The notes beneath the pieces were generated by a model, which saw only the letters and a program-made list of their open reading frames with translations, ran no database searches and had not been told where the DNA came from. Position numbers and translations under genes: made by a program. A stretch of 64,000 nucleotides of DNA from PFL42 sp963789825 (GTDB lineage Bacteria; Chloroflexota; Anaerolineae; Anaerolineales; E44-bin32). Position 1 is the stretch's first letter. The number at the start of each line of letters is the position of its first letter. Shown piece after piece: positions 47,305 through 57,096 of this stretch. Where the stretch lies: positions 281,231-345,230 of the forward strand of contig CAWBME010000005.1 in the NCBI GenBank assembly GCA_963789825.1, read 5' to 3'.

Positions 47305-48339
47305 ATGGAACTGATCGATCGCTACGTAGCTGAGGTCGGCCGGCGACTGCCCCGCAAGAACCGCGCCGACATCCAGGACGAGCTCCGCTCGAATCTGGTC
47401 GACACGCTCGAGGCGCGCGCCGGGTCGTCGCCCACGCTGGACGACCAGGTGAGCCTGCTGCGCGAGTTCGGCCCCCCAGGCAAAGTGGCCGCCTCCTACC
47501 GAGGCGACCGCGTGCTGATCGGAGCGGACCTCTTCCCGTTCTTCCGGATGGTGCTGGGCATTGTGCTCAGCGTGCTGGCAATCGTGCAGCTGGTGTTGCT
47601 GGGTGTGCTGGTGGCGTTCTCGCCTGGCTATAGCTTCGAGCCGACCTGGCTGCTGGAGTTCGGAGGGAGTCTGATCAGCGCATTCGGGAGCGTGGTCCTG
47701 GTGTTTGCCGGCTTGCAGTACTTCGGCGTCCGGCCAACGGTCGACGAGGAAGAGACCTGGGATCCGCGCAGCCTGCCCGAGCCGGAGCGCGAACCGGCGA
47801 TCCGGCCTGGCGGGCTGGTGGCCGAGATGACCTTCGGTTTGATCATCGTCGTGCTGTTGCTGTTTCTGCCCAACATCCAGGGATTGGTATCCGCAGGCGG
47901 TGAAACGTTTGTCGTCAACCCGGTCTTGCAGGACAACCTGCCGCTGGTGATCACCTCGCTGCTGCTGGGCATCGGCCTGGACATCTTCCTGCTCTGGAAA
48001 GGGCAGTGGACCACCGCGACGCGCGTAGCCAAGATCGCCGTCAACGTGATCGAGGTGGCTGTGCTGGCATTCCTGGTCGCCGAGCATTCCCGCTGGCTGG
48101 CCGCGTACGACTCGCAGGGATTGTTCTCGATCTTCGAGACCATCCCTGCAACTGCGCCGATGCCGCCGGAGGTCGCACAGGCGCTTGTGGTGTGGGCTTT
48201 CCGTCTCGGATTCTTCGTCGCCCTCGTCGTACTGATTGTGGAGACGATCCAGCTGGTGATCTCCTTGGTGCGCCGGACATTCTTCAGCGAGCCCAGCCGG
48301 GCCTCCTCGCCTGGCCGAGAGTCGACCTCGAACCCCTAA
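47305..48339 (+). CDS. HAAS-domain (DUF1700-like) multi-pass membrane protein
   Basis: 344 residues. The N-terminal helical HAAS segment (LIDRYVAEVGRRLPRKNRADIQDELRSNL ... LREFGPPGKVAASY) is followed by about six membrane helices in two groups of three separated by a Pro/Glu-rich loop (DEEETWDPRSLPEPE). HAAS domains are found on proteins paired with PadR regulators and may sense envelope stress. The transport or signalling function is unknown. Starts 39 bases after padR; terminator hairpin 24 bases after the stop. Confidence 0.82.
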   Translation: MELIDRYVAEVGRRLPRKNRADIQDELRSNLVDTLEARAGSSPTLDDQVSLLREFGPPGKVAASYRGDRVLIGADLFPFFRMVLGIVLSVLAIVQLVLLGVLVAFSPGYSFEPTWLLEFGGSLISAFGSVVLVFAGLQYFGVRPTVDEEETWDPRSLPEPEREPAIRPGGLVAEMTFGLIIVVLLLFLPNIQGLVSAGGETFVVNPVLQDNLPLVITSLLLGIGLDIFLLWKGQWTTATRVAKIAVNVIEVAVLAFLVAEHSRWLAAYDSQGLFSIFETIPATAPMPPEVAQALVVWAFRLGFFVALVVLIVETIQLVISLVRRTFFSEPSRASSPGRESTSNP

Positions 48340-48363
48340 GCTCCTGGATGGATCCCAGAACGC

Positions 48364-48392
48364 GCCGCGAGGCCGCATGCCGGCCTCGCGGC
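48364..48392 (+). terminator. Terminator hairpin after the HAAS gene
   Basis: Perfect 12-bp stem GCCGCGAGGCCG / CGGCCTCGCGGC with a CATGC loop, then ATGTTGCTG. Short T content only. Confidence 0.6.
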
Positions 48393-48739
48393 ATGTTGCT
48401 GTCCCAACACTCCCCCTCCGAGATCCTGGGCCGGGGGCTGGAAGGTCCCTGGGAGGGACAAGACCGCGAGGCGCCTATGGCTCGCTCTCAGCCAGACGGA
48501 GCTGTAGGGTGCCGGGGCGCCCGGCTGTCCACTGCGCCCCGGGGTCTGGGTCGCTGGCCGATGCGCCGGCCGTGCCCGGTGCCATCGAAGGCCACGGAAG
48601 AAAGCCATCCTGCGACGAATTCGACGGGAGGCGTCGGAGGAGATGTGCAGTAGCATGGAACCGACGAGACCTGCTTGGCAGACTTGGCTCACCGCCGGGG
48701 GAAGGTGGCTCCCCCGTGACTTAAGGAAAGGAAGACAGC
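48393..48739. other. Non-coding stretch, no gene recognised
   Basis: GC-rich spacer before the small charged membrane protein gene. No convincing reading frame or RNA gene. AAGGAAAGGAAG just before 48740 is the ribosome site of that gene. Confidence 0.35.
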
Positions 48740-49189
48740 ATGACCGAGCAACCCCCCGAGATCAGGGCCGAGAAAGAAGGCGAGAAGCACGAAAAGGAGC
48801 GCGAGAAGGAGCAGGAAAAATCGCGCGGCGGGGAAGAGAAGCACTGGGATGAGAAGGTCCGCCGAGAGCCGTTCGGCACAACGCTGGGGGGACTGATTCT
48901 GATGTGGGCGGGGTTGGTGCTGCTGGCCAGCAACCTGGGCTGGCTTGGCCCCCTGTCCACCTTCGCGCCCTGGTCGCTGATTCTGCTGGGGGCAGGGGGG
49001 ATCCTGCTTCTGGGCGTGGCCTTCACGCTGCTGGTTCCGTCCTACCGCCGGCCAGTCGGTGGCCTGGTCGTGGTGGCCTGCTTGCTGCTGGCTGGTGGCC
49101 TGGCTTCGACATTCGGGCTGGCTTTGCTCGTGCCGGTGCTCCTGATCGGGATTGGGGCGCTGATTCTGGTGCGGGCCCTGCGGCGCTAG
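48740..49189 (+). CDS. Membrane protein with charged Lys/Glu-rich N-terminus
   Basis: 149 residues: a highly charged N-terminal stretch of Glu/Lys repeats (about residues 8-42, likely helical) followed by four hydrophobic segments (FGTTLGGLILMWAGLVLLA, APWSLILLGAGGILLLGVAF, GLVVVACLLLAGGLA, GLALLVPVLLIGIGALILV). This resembles LiaF/DUF5668-type small membrane proteins of envelope stress systems, but no diagnostic motif is seen. ATG with AAGGAAAGGAAG upstream. Confidence 0.7.
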   Translation: MTEQPPEIRAEKEGEKHEKEREKEQEKSRGGEEKHWDEKVRREPFGTTLGGLILMWAGLVLLASNLGWLGPLSTFAPWSLILLGAGGILLLGVAFTLLVPSYRRPVGGLVVVACLLLAGGLASTFGLALLVPVLLIGIGALILVRALRR

Positions 49190-49203
49190 TCGCGGCGCGG
49201 CTC

Positions 49204-49439
49204 AGCAAGCTGCTGAAGAACAGCGTGTGATCGTCCAACCCTCTCCCCTGGCCCCTCCCCCTGCATGAGCCGACATCCGCGACTCACACGAGTCCCGCAG
49301 GGGAAGGGGTGGTATTCCTGGGGGGGGTGACCCCCCAAGATCTTGTTCCCCCTCTCCGCCACGGTTCATGGCGTACCTGTGCGCCGTCCGCGAAGAAAGG
49401 GTCAGGGGGTGAGGTCGAAAGCACATTCTTCAGCAAGCT
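49204..49439. repeat. MITE-like element with imperfect terminal inverted repeats
   Basis: Left end AGCAAGCTGCTGAAGAA (49204-49220) and right end TTCTTCAGCAAGCT (49426-49439) share an inverted TGCTGAAGAA core. Between them are C-rich and G-rich blocks and a GGGGGGGTGACCCCCC hairpin (near 49320-49338). No protein is encoded. Non-autonomous mobile element or expanded intergenic repeat. Confidence 0.4.
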
Positions 49440-49440
49440 C

Positions 49441-50580
49441 CTAGAGCCGGCCGAAGCGCAAGGTAAGGAATTCGTCCCAGGCGTAGCGCAGCGGCGTCCA
49501 CCACTGCTCGCGTCCAATGCAGCGGAAGTAAGGCGGCGTCATCGCCAGGATCTGGTCGCCGATGCGGTAGCGGGGCAGGATCGGCGTGGAGACGATCAGG
49601 CTGCCCAGCTCGCCAGGCCGCATCTCGTGCAGCAGCTTGACGCCGGAGGCGGTCTGCACTTCGAATAGGAACAAGTCGTAGTTCGGCACCCAGGCGCGCT
49701 TCTCGTCCCGCTGCTGACCGAACATCCCTTCGGTGGTGCCGTAGATCTCCCGGATGGCGACCGGCCCGTAGAGCGCCTTGAGCACAGGCTCCAGGCGCGT
49801 ATCGATTCCTGGAACGCTGCCCAGCGTCAGGATCTGTGTCTGCCACAGCTGCTTCGGGTAGCGGCCATGCCGACGCTTGAGGTATTGGCCGAACTTGATC
49901 GCCGTCGGGGCAACTCCGCCGACAAGCGTGACGTTTTGATCCCGGCATCGCTCATACGCCAGATCGAAGCGAGCCTCCCAGTCGCCCACGGCCGTGCCGC
50001 CGCCCAGCGCGTCGATCTCGTCCTGCGACGGGACCGAGCGGATGGGGGTGAAGGCCGAGACGTAGCGGGTGTAGATGCCTGAGCTGTAGCCGTAGTCGAT
50101 CTCCCGCTCGCCGAGGTGCAGCGACCCAACGCGCGAGGGGAAGTTGAGGTTGAGGTTCACCCCGTCGAACAGATCGAAGCGCTGCTTGTCCATCACGTAG
50201 TTCATCATCGCCCGGCCGGCGCTGAGGCGCAGCCGCAGATCGGTGGGCGTCATCGGGATGAACTTCGACTCGCCGGTCGTGGTGCCGCGGGTGATGGCCC
50301 AGCCGATCGCTTCCTCCGCCAGCAGCAGTTCCGACTCGCCGGCCAGCACGCGCTGCAGCACGGGCTTGAAGTCGGCGTAGGCGGCGACCGGGAACTGGCG
50401 CCGGTACTCGGCGAGGGTGGAGACGGACGCTGCGCCGTGGTCCCTTCCGTAGGCAGTGGCGGCGTAGTCGGCGAGCAGCCGTTTGAGCACGCTGGCCTGC
50501 GCCGTTGGGGGATCGGCGACGGCCGTGTGCCAGGGCTGCAGCAGCGCAGCCAGGGTCTCACGGAAATCGGTGCCCTGCAT
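49441..50580 (-). CDS. GH3 auxin-responsive promoter family protein (acyl-acid amido synthetase-like), short
   Basis: 379 residues of the ANL-fold GH3 family: N-terminal LAEYRRQFPVAAYADF, nucleotide-binding WAITRGTTTGESKFIPMT, LVGGVAPTAIKF, and REIYGTTEGMFGQQ with the catalytic-loop Glu. Plant and bacterial GH3 proteins are about 500-600 residues and have a C-terminal lid domain; this ends soon after GREQWWTPLRYAWDEF, so the lid appears to be missing or encoded elsewhere. The next bases are a repeat element that could have truncated it. The ATG at 50580 was chosen at MQGTDFRETL. Substrate unknown. Confidence 0.8.
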   Translation of the reverse strand: MQGTDFRETLAALLQPWHTAVADPPTAQASVLKRLLADYAATAYGRDHGAASVSTLAEYRRQFPVAAYADFKPVLQRVLAGESELLLAEEAIGWAITRGTTTGESKFIPMTPTDLRLRLSAGRAMMNYVMDKQRFDLFDGVNLNLNFPSRVGSLHLGEREIDYGYSSGIYTRYVSAFTPIRSVPSQDEIDALGGGTAVGDWEARFDLAYERCRDQNVTLVGGVAPTAIKFGQYLKRRHGRYPKQLWQTQILTLGSVPGIDTRLEPVLKALYGPVAIREIYGTTEGMFGQQRDEKRAWVPNYDLFLFEVQTASGVKLLHEMRPGELGSLIVSTPILPRYRIGDQILAMTPPYFRCIGREQWWTPLRYAWDEFLTLRFGRL

Positions 50581-50769
50581 GACCCGTCTCCTGATCGCAG
50601 GCGATGGATTCTCGCCGAATCCCAGCGTGCCGGCAAGGCTGTCCAGGCTCGAGCCTCCAGAGTCTGAGAGGCCTTTGACAGGGAATGAGGGCGAACGTCC
50701 GCCAAAGTTGTGGGTGCGGGCGCGGCGGCTCAAAGTCGCCCGGCTGCAGACCCGGCGTGGAGGACTGCG

Positions 50770-51117
50770 ATGGGAGAGAACGGCTCGACAGTCAGTAGGC
50801 TGATGGCTCAGGCGCGCCAGGTGTTCCTGCGGTGGGAGCGGCTGCGCATTCCGTACAACGCGCTCCTCGTTGCGGTGGTGATGTTACCGGCCGGCGGTGG
50901 GTTCAGTTGGCCTGACCCGGGCGATTTCCTGATCTTGCTGATGGGCGCAGTGCTGGCGAACCTGTGCTTCCTGGCCGGTCCGGTGGCCGAGACCTACCTG
51001 GCGTGGGTTGGAGTACGGTCGAAGCTGGTCACGGCAGTGCTCTTCGTCGGTGGCGTGCTGGTGTCGGTCCCTTGCATCTACTTCTTCGGCTTCAGCATCG
51101 CGTTGATGAACAGCTGA
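50770..51117 (+). CDS. Small membrane protein, unknown function
   Basis: 115 residues with three hydrophobic segments (about 30-43, 53-72, 84-110) and a basic N-terminal helix (RLMAQARQVFLRWERLR). ATG with GGAGG upstream. Divergent from the GH3-like gene. No recognised family. Confidence 0.65.
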   Translation: MGENGSTVSRLMAQARQVFLRWERLRIPYNALLVAVVMLPAGGGFSWPDPGDFLILLMGAVLANLCFLAGPVAETYLAWVGVRSKLVTAVLFVGGVLVSVPCIYFFGFSIALMNS

Positions 51118-51482
51118 GAGGGCTGAGTGGTGGGGGAGCACAGGATTCCGGGAGAGATCAATGGCCGGGACGGGCTGCCGCATGTGTCGCCGGTAGCCGG
51201 CGGCAGCGGCCGGGGTCTGCGCGTACCTTTCGTGCAAGGAAGAGGGCCTTGCCATCCGTCCCTCACGCTGCGTGGATAGCAGGGTGGCCGACGGGAATCG
51301 CGCGCATCGATCGCGGGTCCGGCACAATCGGCTGTAGACTGGAGCACGGAGGCATGGTCTTCCCCTGGAGTGCCAGGGAAGGGCTCACCTTCACCCTGAC
51401 CGCCCCCGCAGAGGAGCTTCGCTCGGCAATCTGCGAAGACCGGGTAATGAGCCGCGAACCGCGCCAGCAGAGGAGTGTCCTG
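51118..51482. other. Non-coding stretch, no gene recognised
   Basis: Spacer between the small membrane protein and dodecin genes. It likely holds the dodecin promoter; I cannot pick a convincing -35/-10 pair. The reading frame open across it is an extension of the dodecin frame with no protein-like content. Confidence 0.35.
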
Positions 51483-51698
51483 ATGACTGACAGCGTCTAC
51501 AAACTGATTGAACTGGTCGGAACATCGAGCGAGTCCTGGGAGAAGGCGGCGAAGGCCGCCGTGGAGACGGCCGCCAAGTCGCTGAAGGACCTGCGTGTCG
51601 CCGAAGTCGTCGAGCTGGATATGCACATCGAAGAAGGCAAGGTGCTGGCGTACCGGGCCAAGGTGAGGCTGTCCTTCAAGTACATCTCGGAGGACTAG
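51483..51698 (+). CDS. Dodecin (flavin-binding dodecamer)
   Basis: 71 residues almost entirely matching the dodecin pattern: SVYKLIELVGTSSESWEKAA, KAAVETAAKSLKDLRVAEV, VELDMHIEEGKVLAYRAKV, RLSFKY. Dodecins assemble into hollow dodecamers that store FMN/FAD or riboflavin and protect against light damage. ATG with AGAGGAG upstream, monocistronic. The in-frame upstream extension has no ribosome site. Confidence 0.95.
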   Translation: MTDSVYKLIELVGTSSESWEKAAKAAVETAAKSLKDLRVAEVVELDMHIEEGKVLAYRAKVRLSFKYISED

Positions 51699-51979
51699 CG
51701 CCTCCGGCGAGTCCCCATTGGCAGCAGGGGGAGCAAGCCGCAGAAGCGTTGGCGCGTGGGCAGTTGAACAGCAGCGGGTGAGGACCCGCGTCCCTGCCTG
51801 CCCTTGCCGCCTGATCGACCGGGCTCCCAGTCATCGAGACGCCGCGGCTGCCGCCGACAGGCTGGCGCAGGGCGGCCCCTCGCCGCCCGCGACGGGGTCC
51901 CTCCCAAGCGACTTCGGTTGGGTGCCGTCGCAACGTGCGGGCCGTTGACGGCCCGCGGGAATTCCCCTAGACTGAATTT

Positions 51980-53498
51980 GTGCTCGCCAAGGTCCACGCT
52001 GCAGCCGTCGTTGGGCTGGAGGGGGCGATCGTCGAGGTCGAGGTGGACACCGGGCGAGGTCTCCCCTCCTTCATCATCGTCGGTCTGCCAGATGCCGCGG
52101 TGCAGGAAAGCCGCGAGCGTGTTCAGGCGGCGGTAAAGAACGCCGGCCTGACGTTTCCGCGTCAACGCGTGACGGTGAACCTAGCGCCGGCTTCGTTGCG
52201 TAAGGAGGGCCCGGCCTACGATCTGGCGATCGCCCTGGGGGCGCTGGCGGCGAGCGGCCAGATCGATCCGGCGACACTCGAAAGCACGCTGTGTATGGGT
52301 GAGCTCTCGCTCGACGGATCGCTGCGCCACGTGCGCGGCATCCTGCCGGTGGCCGTCCTGGCGCGGGCACAGGCCTTCGCCCGGCTGGTGGTGCCGGCGG
52401 AGGACGCCGCCGAGGGCGGGGTTGATCCCCGGCTTGGAGGTCATCGGGGCCCCCTCGCTGACCGCCCTGGTCAATCATCTGGCGGGCGTGGTGCTGCTCC
52501 CCCCGGCACCGGCCGGTGAGCCGGAGAGCTTTGTGCCGGCCTTCGCCAACGACTTCGCCGAGGTCAAGGGACAGGAACACGTCAAACGGGCGCTGGAGGT
52601 AGCCGCTGCCGGCGGACACAACGTGCTGCTGATCGGCCCACCTGGCGCCGGCAAGACGTTGCTGGCGCGGGCGCTGCCTTCGATCCTGCCGACCATGACG
52701 CTGGACGAGGCGCTGGACGTCACCCGCGTCTACTCGGTCGCCGACCTGCTGCCCGACGGCGTGCCGCTGCTGCAAAGCCGGCCGTTCCGTTCGCCGCATC
52801 ACACCATCTCGCACGCCGGCCTGGTCGGAGGAGGGAGCTGGCCGCGGCCGGGCGAGGTGTCGCTCGCTCACCGCGGTGTGTTGTTCCTCGACGAACTGCC
52901 CGAGTTCGGCATGCACGTGCTCGAGGTGCTGCGTCAGCCGCTGGAGGACAAGGTGGTGACGATCAGTCGCGCCAAGGGCTCGCTGTCGTTCCCGGCCAAC
53001 TTCATGCTGGTCGGGGCGATGAACCCATGCCCTTGTGGATACTTCGGCGACTTGCTCAAGGAGTGCACCTGCTCGCCGGCGCATGTCACGCGCTATCAGA
53101 AGCGCATCTCCGGCCCGTTGCTCGATCGCATTGACATTCATGCCGAGGTGCCGCGCGTCGAGTTTGACAAGCTGTCTTCGGAGCGGCTGGGCGAGCCTTC
53201 GGAGGCGATCCGTCGCCGTGTGGAGGACGCCCGCAGCGTGCAGCGCGAGCGCTTCGCTTCCAGCGGGTTGATGAGCAATGCCGATATGGGCCCGGCTGAT
53301 GTGCGCCGGCACTGTGCGCTGGACGAGGACGGCAAGGCTCTGATCCGTCAGGCAATGAGCCAGCTCCAGCTCTCGGCCCGCGGCTATCACCGCGTGCTCA
53401 AGTTGGCGCGCTCGATCGCCGACCTGGCGGGGGAACCCCACCTGACGCCGGCCCACCTGGCGGAAGCACTGCAATATCGGCCCCGGCGTTGGGCTTGA
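51980..53498 (+). CDS. comM: YifB/ComM-family Mg chelatase-like AAA+ ATPase (one frame break)
   Basis: About 505 residues. The N-terminal Lon-like domain (FIIVGLPDAAVQESRERVQAA, VTVNLAPASLRKEGPAYDLAIALG) is followed by the Mg-chelatase AAA+ domain: Walker A IGPPGAGKTLLAR, Walker B VLFLDELPEF, RPFRSPHHTISHAGL, MNPCPCGYFGD and the C-terminal ARGYHRVLKLARSIADL. One base is gained near 52425; PGLEVIGAPSLTALVNHL continues in the next frame. In Vibrio and Haemophilus ComM is a helicase extending branch migration during natural transformation. GTG start. Its last 101 bases overlap the convergent dehydrogenase frame. Confidence 0.9.
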
Positions 53499-54681
53499 GC
53501 CTCAGCCGGAACTCGAGGCGAAGCTGTACCTTGAAGCCCCGCGTGGCGGCCTGGCGCACGAACTCGGCGCCGCTCATCGCCAGCTCGACCGGGACCACGC
53601 CCTTGGGAGTCCGCCCCTCGACGATGGCCTCCAGCAGGATGGCGGCATGCCAGCCCGTGCCCTGTTCCATTGCGGTGAATCCGGTGGCCTTGTCGGCATA
53701 ATGGATCAGGTCGACCCACACGTCCACCGGCTTCCCGGCCTTCTTGCCGCGGGCCAGAATGCGGATGATGATCAGGTCCTCGATGTCGGAGTTGGCGCGG
53801 ATCTGCGGCTCCCACAGGGCATGCAGCACCTGGCGCGGAGTCACCGGCTGTCCCTGCACCTGGATCGGCTCGAGCCCCAGCAAACCCAACTGCTGGATCG
53901 TCTTGAGCTGGACGAAGTTGCCCGGGTAGCGCAGCGTCTTGTTCTGCAGCGTCTTCAGCTTGCCGGCGTAGGTGCGGGCGGCGGTCGTCAAGCCGCCGGC
54001 GGAGGTGAAGGCCTCCAGCTTGCCGATCGGCGCCGGGAACTCCACGATCTCCAGTTCCTCGAACGTGGGGAGGCGCACCGTCTTGCCATCACGGATGTAC
54101 AGGCAGTCGCCGTCGTACTCGTTGGTCAGCCCGTCGATGCTGAAGGTCAGGCGGTAGTTCCAGGGGGGTTCGGGATGAGCGGGCAGCCCGCAGTCCCACA
54201 TGAAGACCTCGCTCGGTTGGTCCAGCTGCTCGAGCGCGTACACCACCAGCGACGTGCCCATGCCGGGGACCTGCCCGCAGTCGGGGACCACGCCGATGCC
54301 CGCCTGCTCGGCGTCCGGGCTCAGGTCAATCTGCGCAAACACGACGTCTGAGTTGCCGCCGAGGTCGGTCATTGAGGCGCCGGCCTGGATGGCGGCGTGA
54401 GTCAATCCGAGGTTGAAGTAGTACGGCACGGCGCTCAGGAAAGCGCTGATCCGCTCGCGGCGCAGCCACTCGGCGACGCCGTGCGGATCGCTGGCGTCGA
54501 GGCTGGCCGGCGTGGCAAGGTCGACGCCCAGCAGCGTATTGACCCGCTGGGCGGCGCGCTCGGCCTGGCTGCGGTCAGCGTCGGCCATCCAGATGCGCTC
54601 GGCGCCGCCGTGCCGAGCCAGGTCGTAGGCCGCGGCCGTCCCCTGGCGGCCAGCGCCGATCACAGCGTAACGGACTCCCAT
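53398..54681 (-). CDS. Saccharopine dehydrogenase-family protein
   Basis: About 427 residues. N-terminal NAD(P)-binding YAVIGAGRQGTAAAYDLARHG, then the carboxynorspermidine/saccharopine dehydrogenase-type central domain (DLGGNSDVVFAQ, GIGVVPDCGQVPGMG, AFTSAGGLTTAARTYAGKL, FKVQLRLEF near the end). The ATG is placed at MGVRYAV. The last 33 codons run tail-to-tail into comM on the other strand and look like readthrough sequence, so the true stop may be earlier if a frame error lies near 53500. The exact amino-acid substrate is unknown. Confidence 0.82.
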   Translation of the reverse strand: MGVRYAVIGAGRQGTAAAYDLARHGGAERIWMADADRSQAERAAQRVNTLLGVDLATPASLDASDPHGVAEWLRRERISAFLSAVPYYFNLGLTHAAIQAGASMTDLGGNSDVVFAQIDLSPDAEQAGIGVVPDCGQVPGMGTSLVVYALEQLDQPSEVFMWDCGLPAHPEPPWNYRLTFSIDGLTNEYDGDCLYIRDGKTVRLPTFEELEIVEFPAPIGKLEAFTSAGGLTTAARTYAGKLKTLQNKTLRYPGNFVQLKTIQQLGLLGLEPIQVQGQPVTPRQVLHALWEPQIRANSDIEDLIIIRILARGKKAGKPVDVWVDLIHYADKATGFTAMEQGTGWHAAILLEAIVEGRTPKGVVPVELAMSGAEFVRQAATRGFKVQLRLEFRLRLKPNAGADIAVLPPGGPASGGVPPPGRRSSAPT

Positions 54682-54825
54682 ACTGCTACCCTCCAGGGCG
54701 CGACGCCGGGCGCCGCGCCGCTCTGCCTCGGGCGACAAGTATCCCATCAAACTGCAGACGGTGGGTCGAAGCCGTCGGGTGGAGATGCCGCCCCATGAAT
54801 CCAAGGAGCGTGGCGAGGGAAGCGC

Positions 54826-55804
54826 TCAGGCCTGCGCCGGCGGGAAGGGGAGCTCGACAAGGACGGCCGGGTCCGACGACGGACCGACGGCGACCGTTGC
54901 CGGTCGTGCTTCCAGAGCTGCCGGGCGGACAAGCCCGAGCCCGATCCAGCCTAGCCGCGGGGAACAGGCGCTGCTGGTCAGTTGTCCCACGATGGCGCCT
55001 TGCTGGCGGAGCTCTGCACCCGGATGCGCTGGACCGGCTAGCTGCAAGCCAATCAACCGGCGTGCCAGTCGGTCACGGGAGGCCATGCGGGCGATGATCT
55101 CCTGCCCGATGTAGCAGCCCTTGGTCAGGCTGATCGATGTGGACAATCCGACCTCGAGCGGAATGCGCTCGTCGGTGATCTCGCTCCCCGGGGAGGCGAT
55201 GCCGGCTTCGATGCGGAGGATCTCATACAGCGAGTCGGCAATCGGCTGGAGAAGTGAGCCGCCGGTCAGGACGGGCGGGCCCGGCGAGGGCGCCAGGATC
55301 GCCCAACCCCCGGCGCCCGGCCGATCGACCCGCCAACATCGGATCTCGCCGGCCTCAAGCCAGGCGTCCGACGCCAGGCCTTCCGACCCCGGAGCGATGG
55401 CCGTGGCGATGGTTGCAGCCGATGGGCCGAGGGCCAGCCATGCCTGGTGGGGCGCGGACTCGAGGTCCAGCGCCAGGTCATCGCCGAAGAGCACGTACCG
55501 GCGCAACCATGCGACGAACGGCCGCCCCGCGCCCTGGGGAGGTGAGCAACAGCAGGTCCTTCGACCGCGCCAGCACTTGCACCCAATCGACGATCCGCGC
55601 CACAGGGGTGGTCAACACAGTCCAGCGGAATCTGCCGGGGTCGAGGCGGGAGAAATCGTTGGTCGACATGCGCTGCAGGAACGCCAGCCGCGTCGATCCG
55701 CTCATCACGATCGCATCCGGGGCCGGGCGGGGCAGAACCACTTGCCCGACCGAGGCGTCGTGGTAGGCGGTAGTGAGCCGATCGAGAGGGGTAGGATCGT
55801 TCAT
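54826..55804 (-). CDS. ygfZ: YgfZ/GcvT-fold folate-binding protein (one frame break)
   Basis: About 325 residues. N-terminal aminomethyltransferase-like part (MSGSTRLAFLQRMSTNDFSRL, VARIVDWVQVLARSKDLLLL) and the signature KGCYIGQEIIARM with its conserved Cys. One base is gained near 55502 (GGTTGCGCCGG), after which RRYVLFGDDLALDLE continues. YgfZ/IBA57 proteins use tetrahydrofolate in repair or assembly of 4Fe-4S clusters. Divergent from the sortase gene. Confidence 0.87.
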
Positions 55805-55874
55805 CGCGCAGCACGCCTCCGGGCCAGGAATTGTATCCAACGAATCGGACTGCGGCGCTCCGTGATCGGGCGGG

Positions 55875-55880
55875 TATAAT
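55875..55880 (+). promoter_or_regulatory. Probable -10 element upstream of the sortase gene
   Basis: TATAAT in GGGCGGGTATAATCCG, 58 bases before the likely start codon. No clear -35. Confidence 0.4.
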
Positions 55881-55937
55881 CCGTCGAGTGGCATGCCTCT
55901 TGCATGTCGCGCAGGATGCCCACAGCGGAAATAGGCG

Positions 55938-56842
55938 ATGGCCAAGGACCGCCGTCCAGCCGAGGACCTGTCAGTCGCTGAACTCGAACGTGTGCTGGCC
56001 GGGAAGCGGATGGACGCTCGCCAGGCCAGGCTCGAGCGATTTCGGACGACGGGCGCGCCCTCGATCTCCCCGGCCATACACCCGGCGAGGAGCCCGAATG
56101 GGGGGAGGCTGCGCCGGGCGGTGCGGCGGAGATGGATCCGACGCGCCGACGGCGGCGCGGCGCACTCAACAAGGTTCTGCTCGCCGTTGAAGTGGCTGCC
56201 CTGCTGGGTTTCGCCTTCGTGCTGGTCAGCGGCTTCGGCGTGCTCAGGGACCTCAACCGGGAGGTCGCCCAGGTGTTGGCCGGGGCGGCGCCGGCGCCGA
56301 CCCCGATCATCACTGCCGTGGTCCTTCCCTCCGGGCACACGCCGCCCACGTCTCCCGGCGGGGCACGCCCGAACGAAGACGAGATCCCGGAGCACCTACG
56401 CCCGCTGGTGCAGTCGGTGGGCGAGGTGGCCATCCCCACGCCTAGCCCGGAGCAGGCGCGCAGCGTGTGGATCCCGGCGCTGTGGAGCCAACCCGCGCCA
56501 GTCGTCCAGGGAGATGGGTGGGAGCAGCTGAAGAAGGGCGTCGGGCAGCACATCGGGACGGTCAACCCAGGCCAGGCCGGCAACCTCGTCGTCTCGGCCC
56601 ACAACGACATCTTCGGCGAGTTGTTCCGCGACCTGGACCGGCTGCAGCCCGGCGATGAGGTCCACGTCAGCACCTCGACCCGGGAGTATCTGTATCGCGT
56701 GACCGGGGTGGAGATCGTCGAGCCGACCGATGTCAGCGTGATGAACCCGACTGCACGACCGACGATCACGCTAATTTCCTGCTACCCCTATCTGGTCGAT
56801 AGTCAGAGAATCGTGGTGTTCGGCGAGTTGGTCGAAAGCTGA
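55938..56842 (+). CDS. Sortase (one probable frame break near the N-terminus)
   Basis: Membrane-anchored transpeptidase. The catalytic triad is visible: His in VVSAHNDIFG, Cys in ITLISCYPY, Arg in VDSQRIVVFGEL. One membrane helix (KVLLAVEVAALLGFAFVLVSG) precedes a Pro-rich linker. A cytoplasmic N-terminal part (MAKDRRPAEDLSVAELERVL ... ARQARLERF) lies in another frame and joins by an apparent one-base loss near 56040; if that part is not real, the gene starts at 56132. No substrate with an obvious LPXTG-type signal is adjacent, although small secreted genes follow. Confidence 0.85.
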
Positions 56843-56880
56843 TACCGGCCGGCTGAGCCGGCCGCCCGAGGAGTGATGCT

Positions 56881-57075
56881 GTGAGCAAACGCAAGATGGA
56901 ATCGAAGCCGAGTGTGAAGAACCCGAGTGTGTCCGGTCTCGGGCAGGTCCAGACCCGGGCTTCCTCGGACTTCGCCCCGGACTACTCGTACGTGCGCAAA
57001 GACCTGCGCCGCATCGCGATCATCGCCGGGGGGATCTTGGCCGCATTGCTGGTGCTGGCGGTCGTGTTGCGCTGA
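56881..57075 (+). CDS. Small tail-anchored membrane protein
   Basis: 64 residues: basic N-terminus, a DFAPDYSYVRKDLRRIAI motif and a single C-terminal hydrophobic helix (IIAGGILAALLVLAVVL), so tail-anchored with the N-terminus inside. GTG start with GAGGAG upstream. Lies 38 bases after the sortase and 21 before the sensor gene, probably co-transcribed. Function unknown. Confidence 0.65.
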   Translation: MSKRKMESKPSVKNPSVSGLGQVQTRASSDFAPDYSYVRKDLRRIAIIAGGILAALLVLAVVLR

Positions 57076-57096
57076 GGCCGTTCCGGAGAGAGATCT

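Noticed and set aside
49319..49341. Strong rho-independent terminator at the G7/C6 hairpin
   Set aside because: It lies inside a repeat element, lacks a T-run on either side and is not just behind a gene end.
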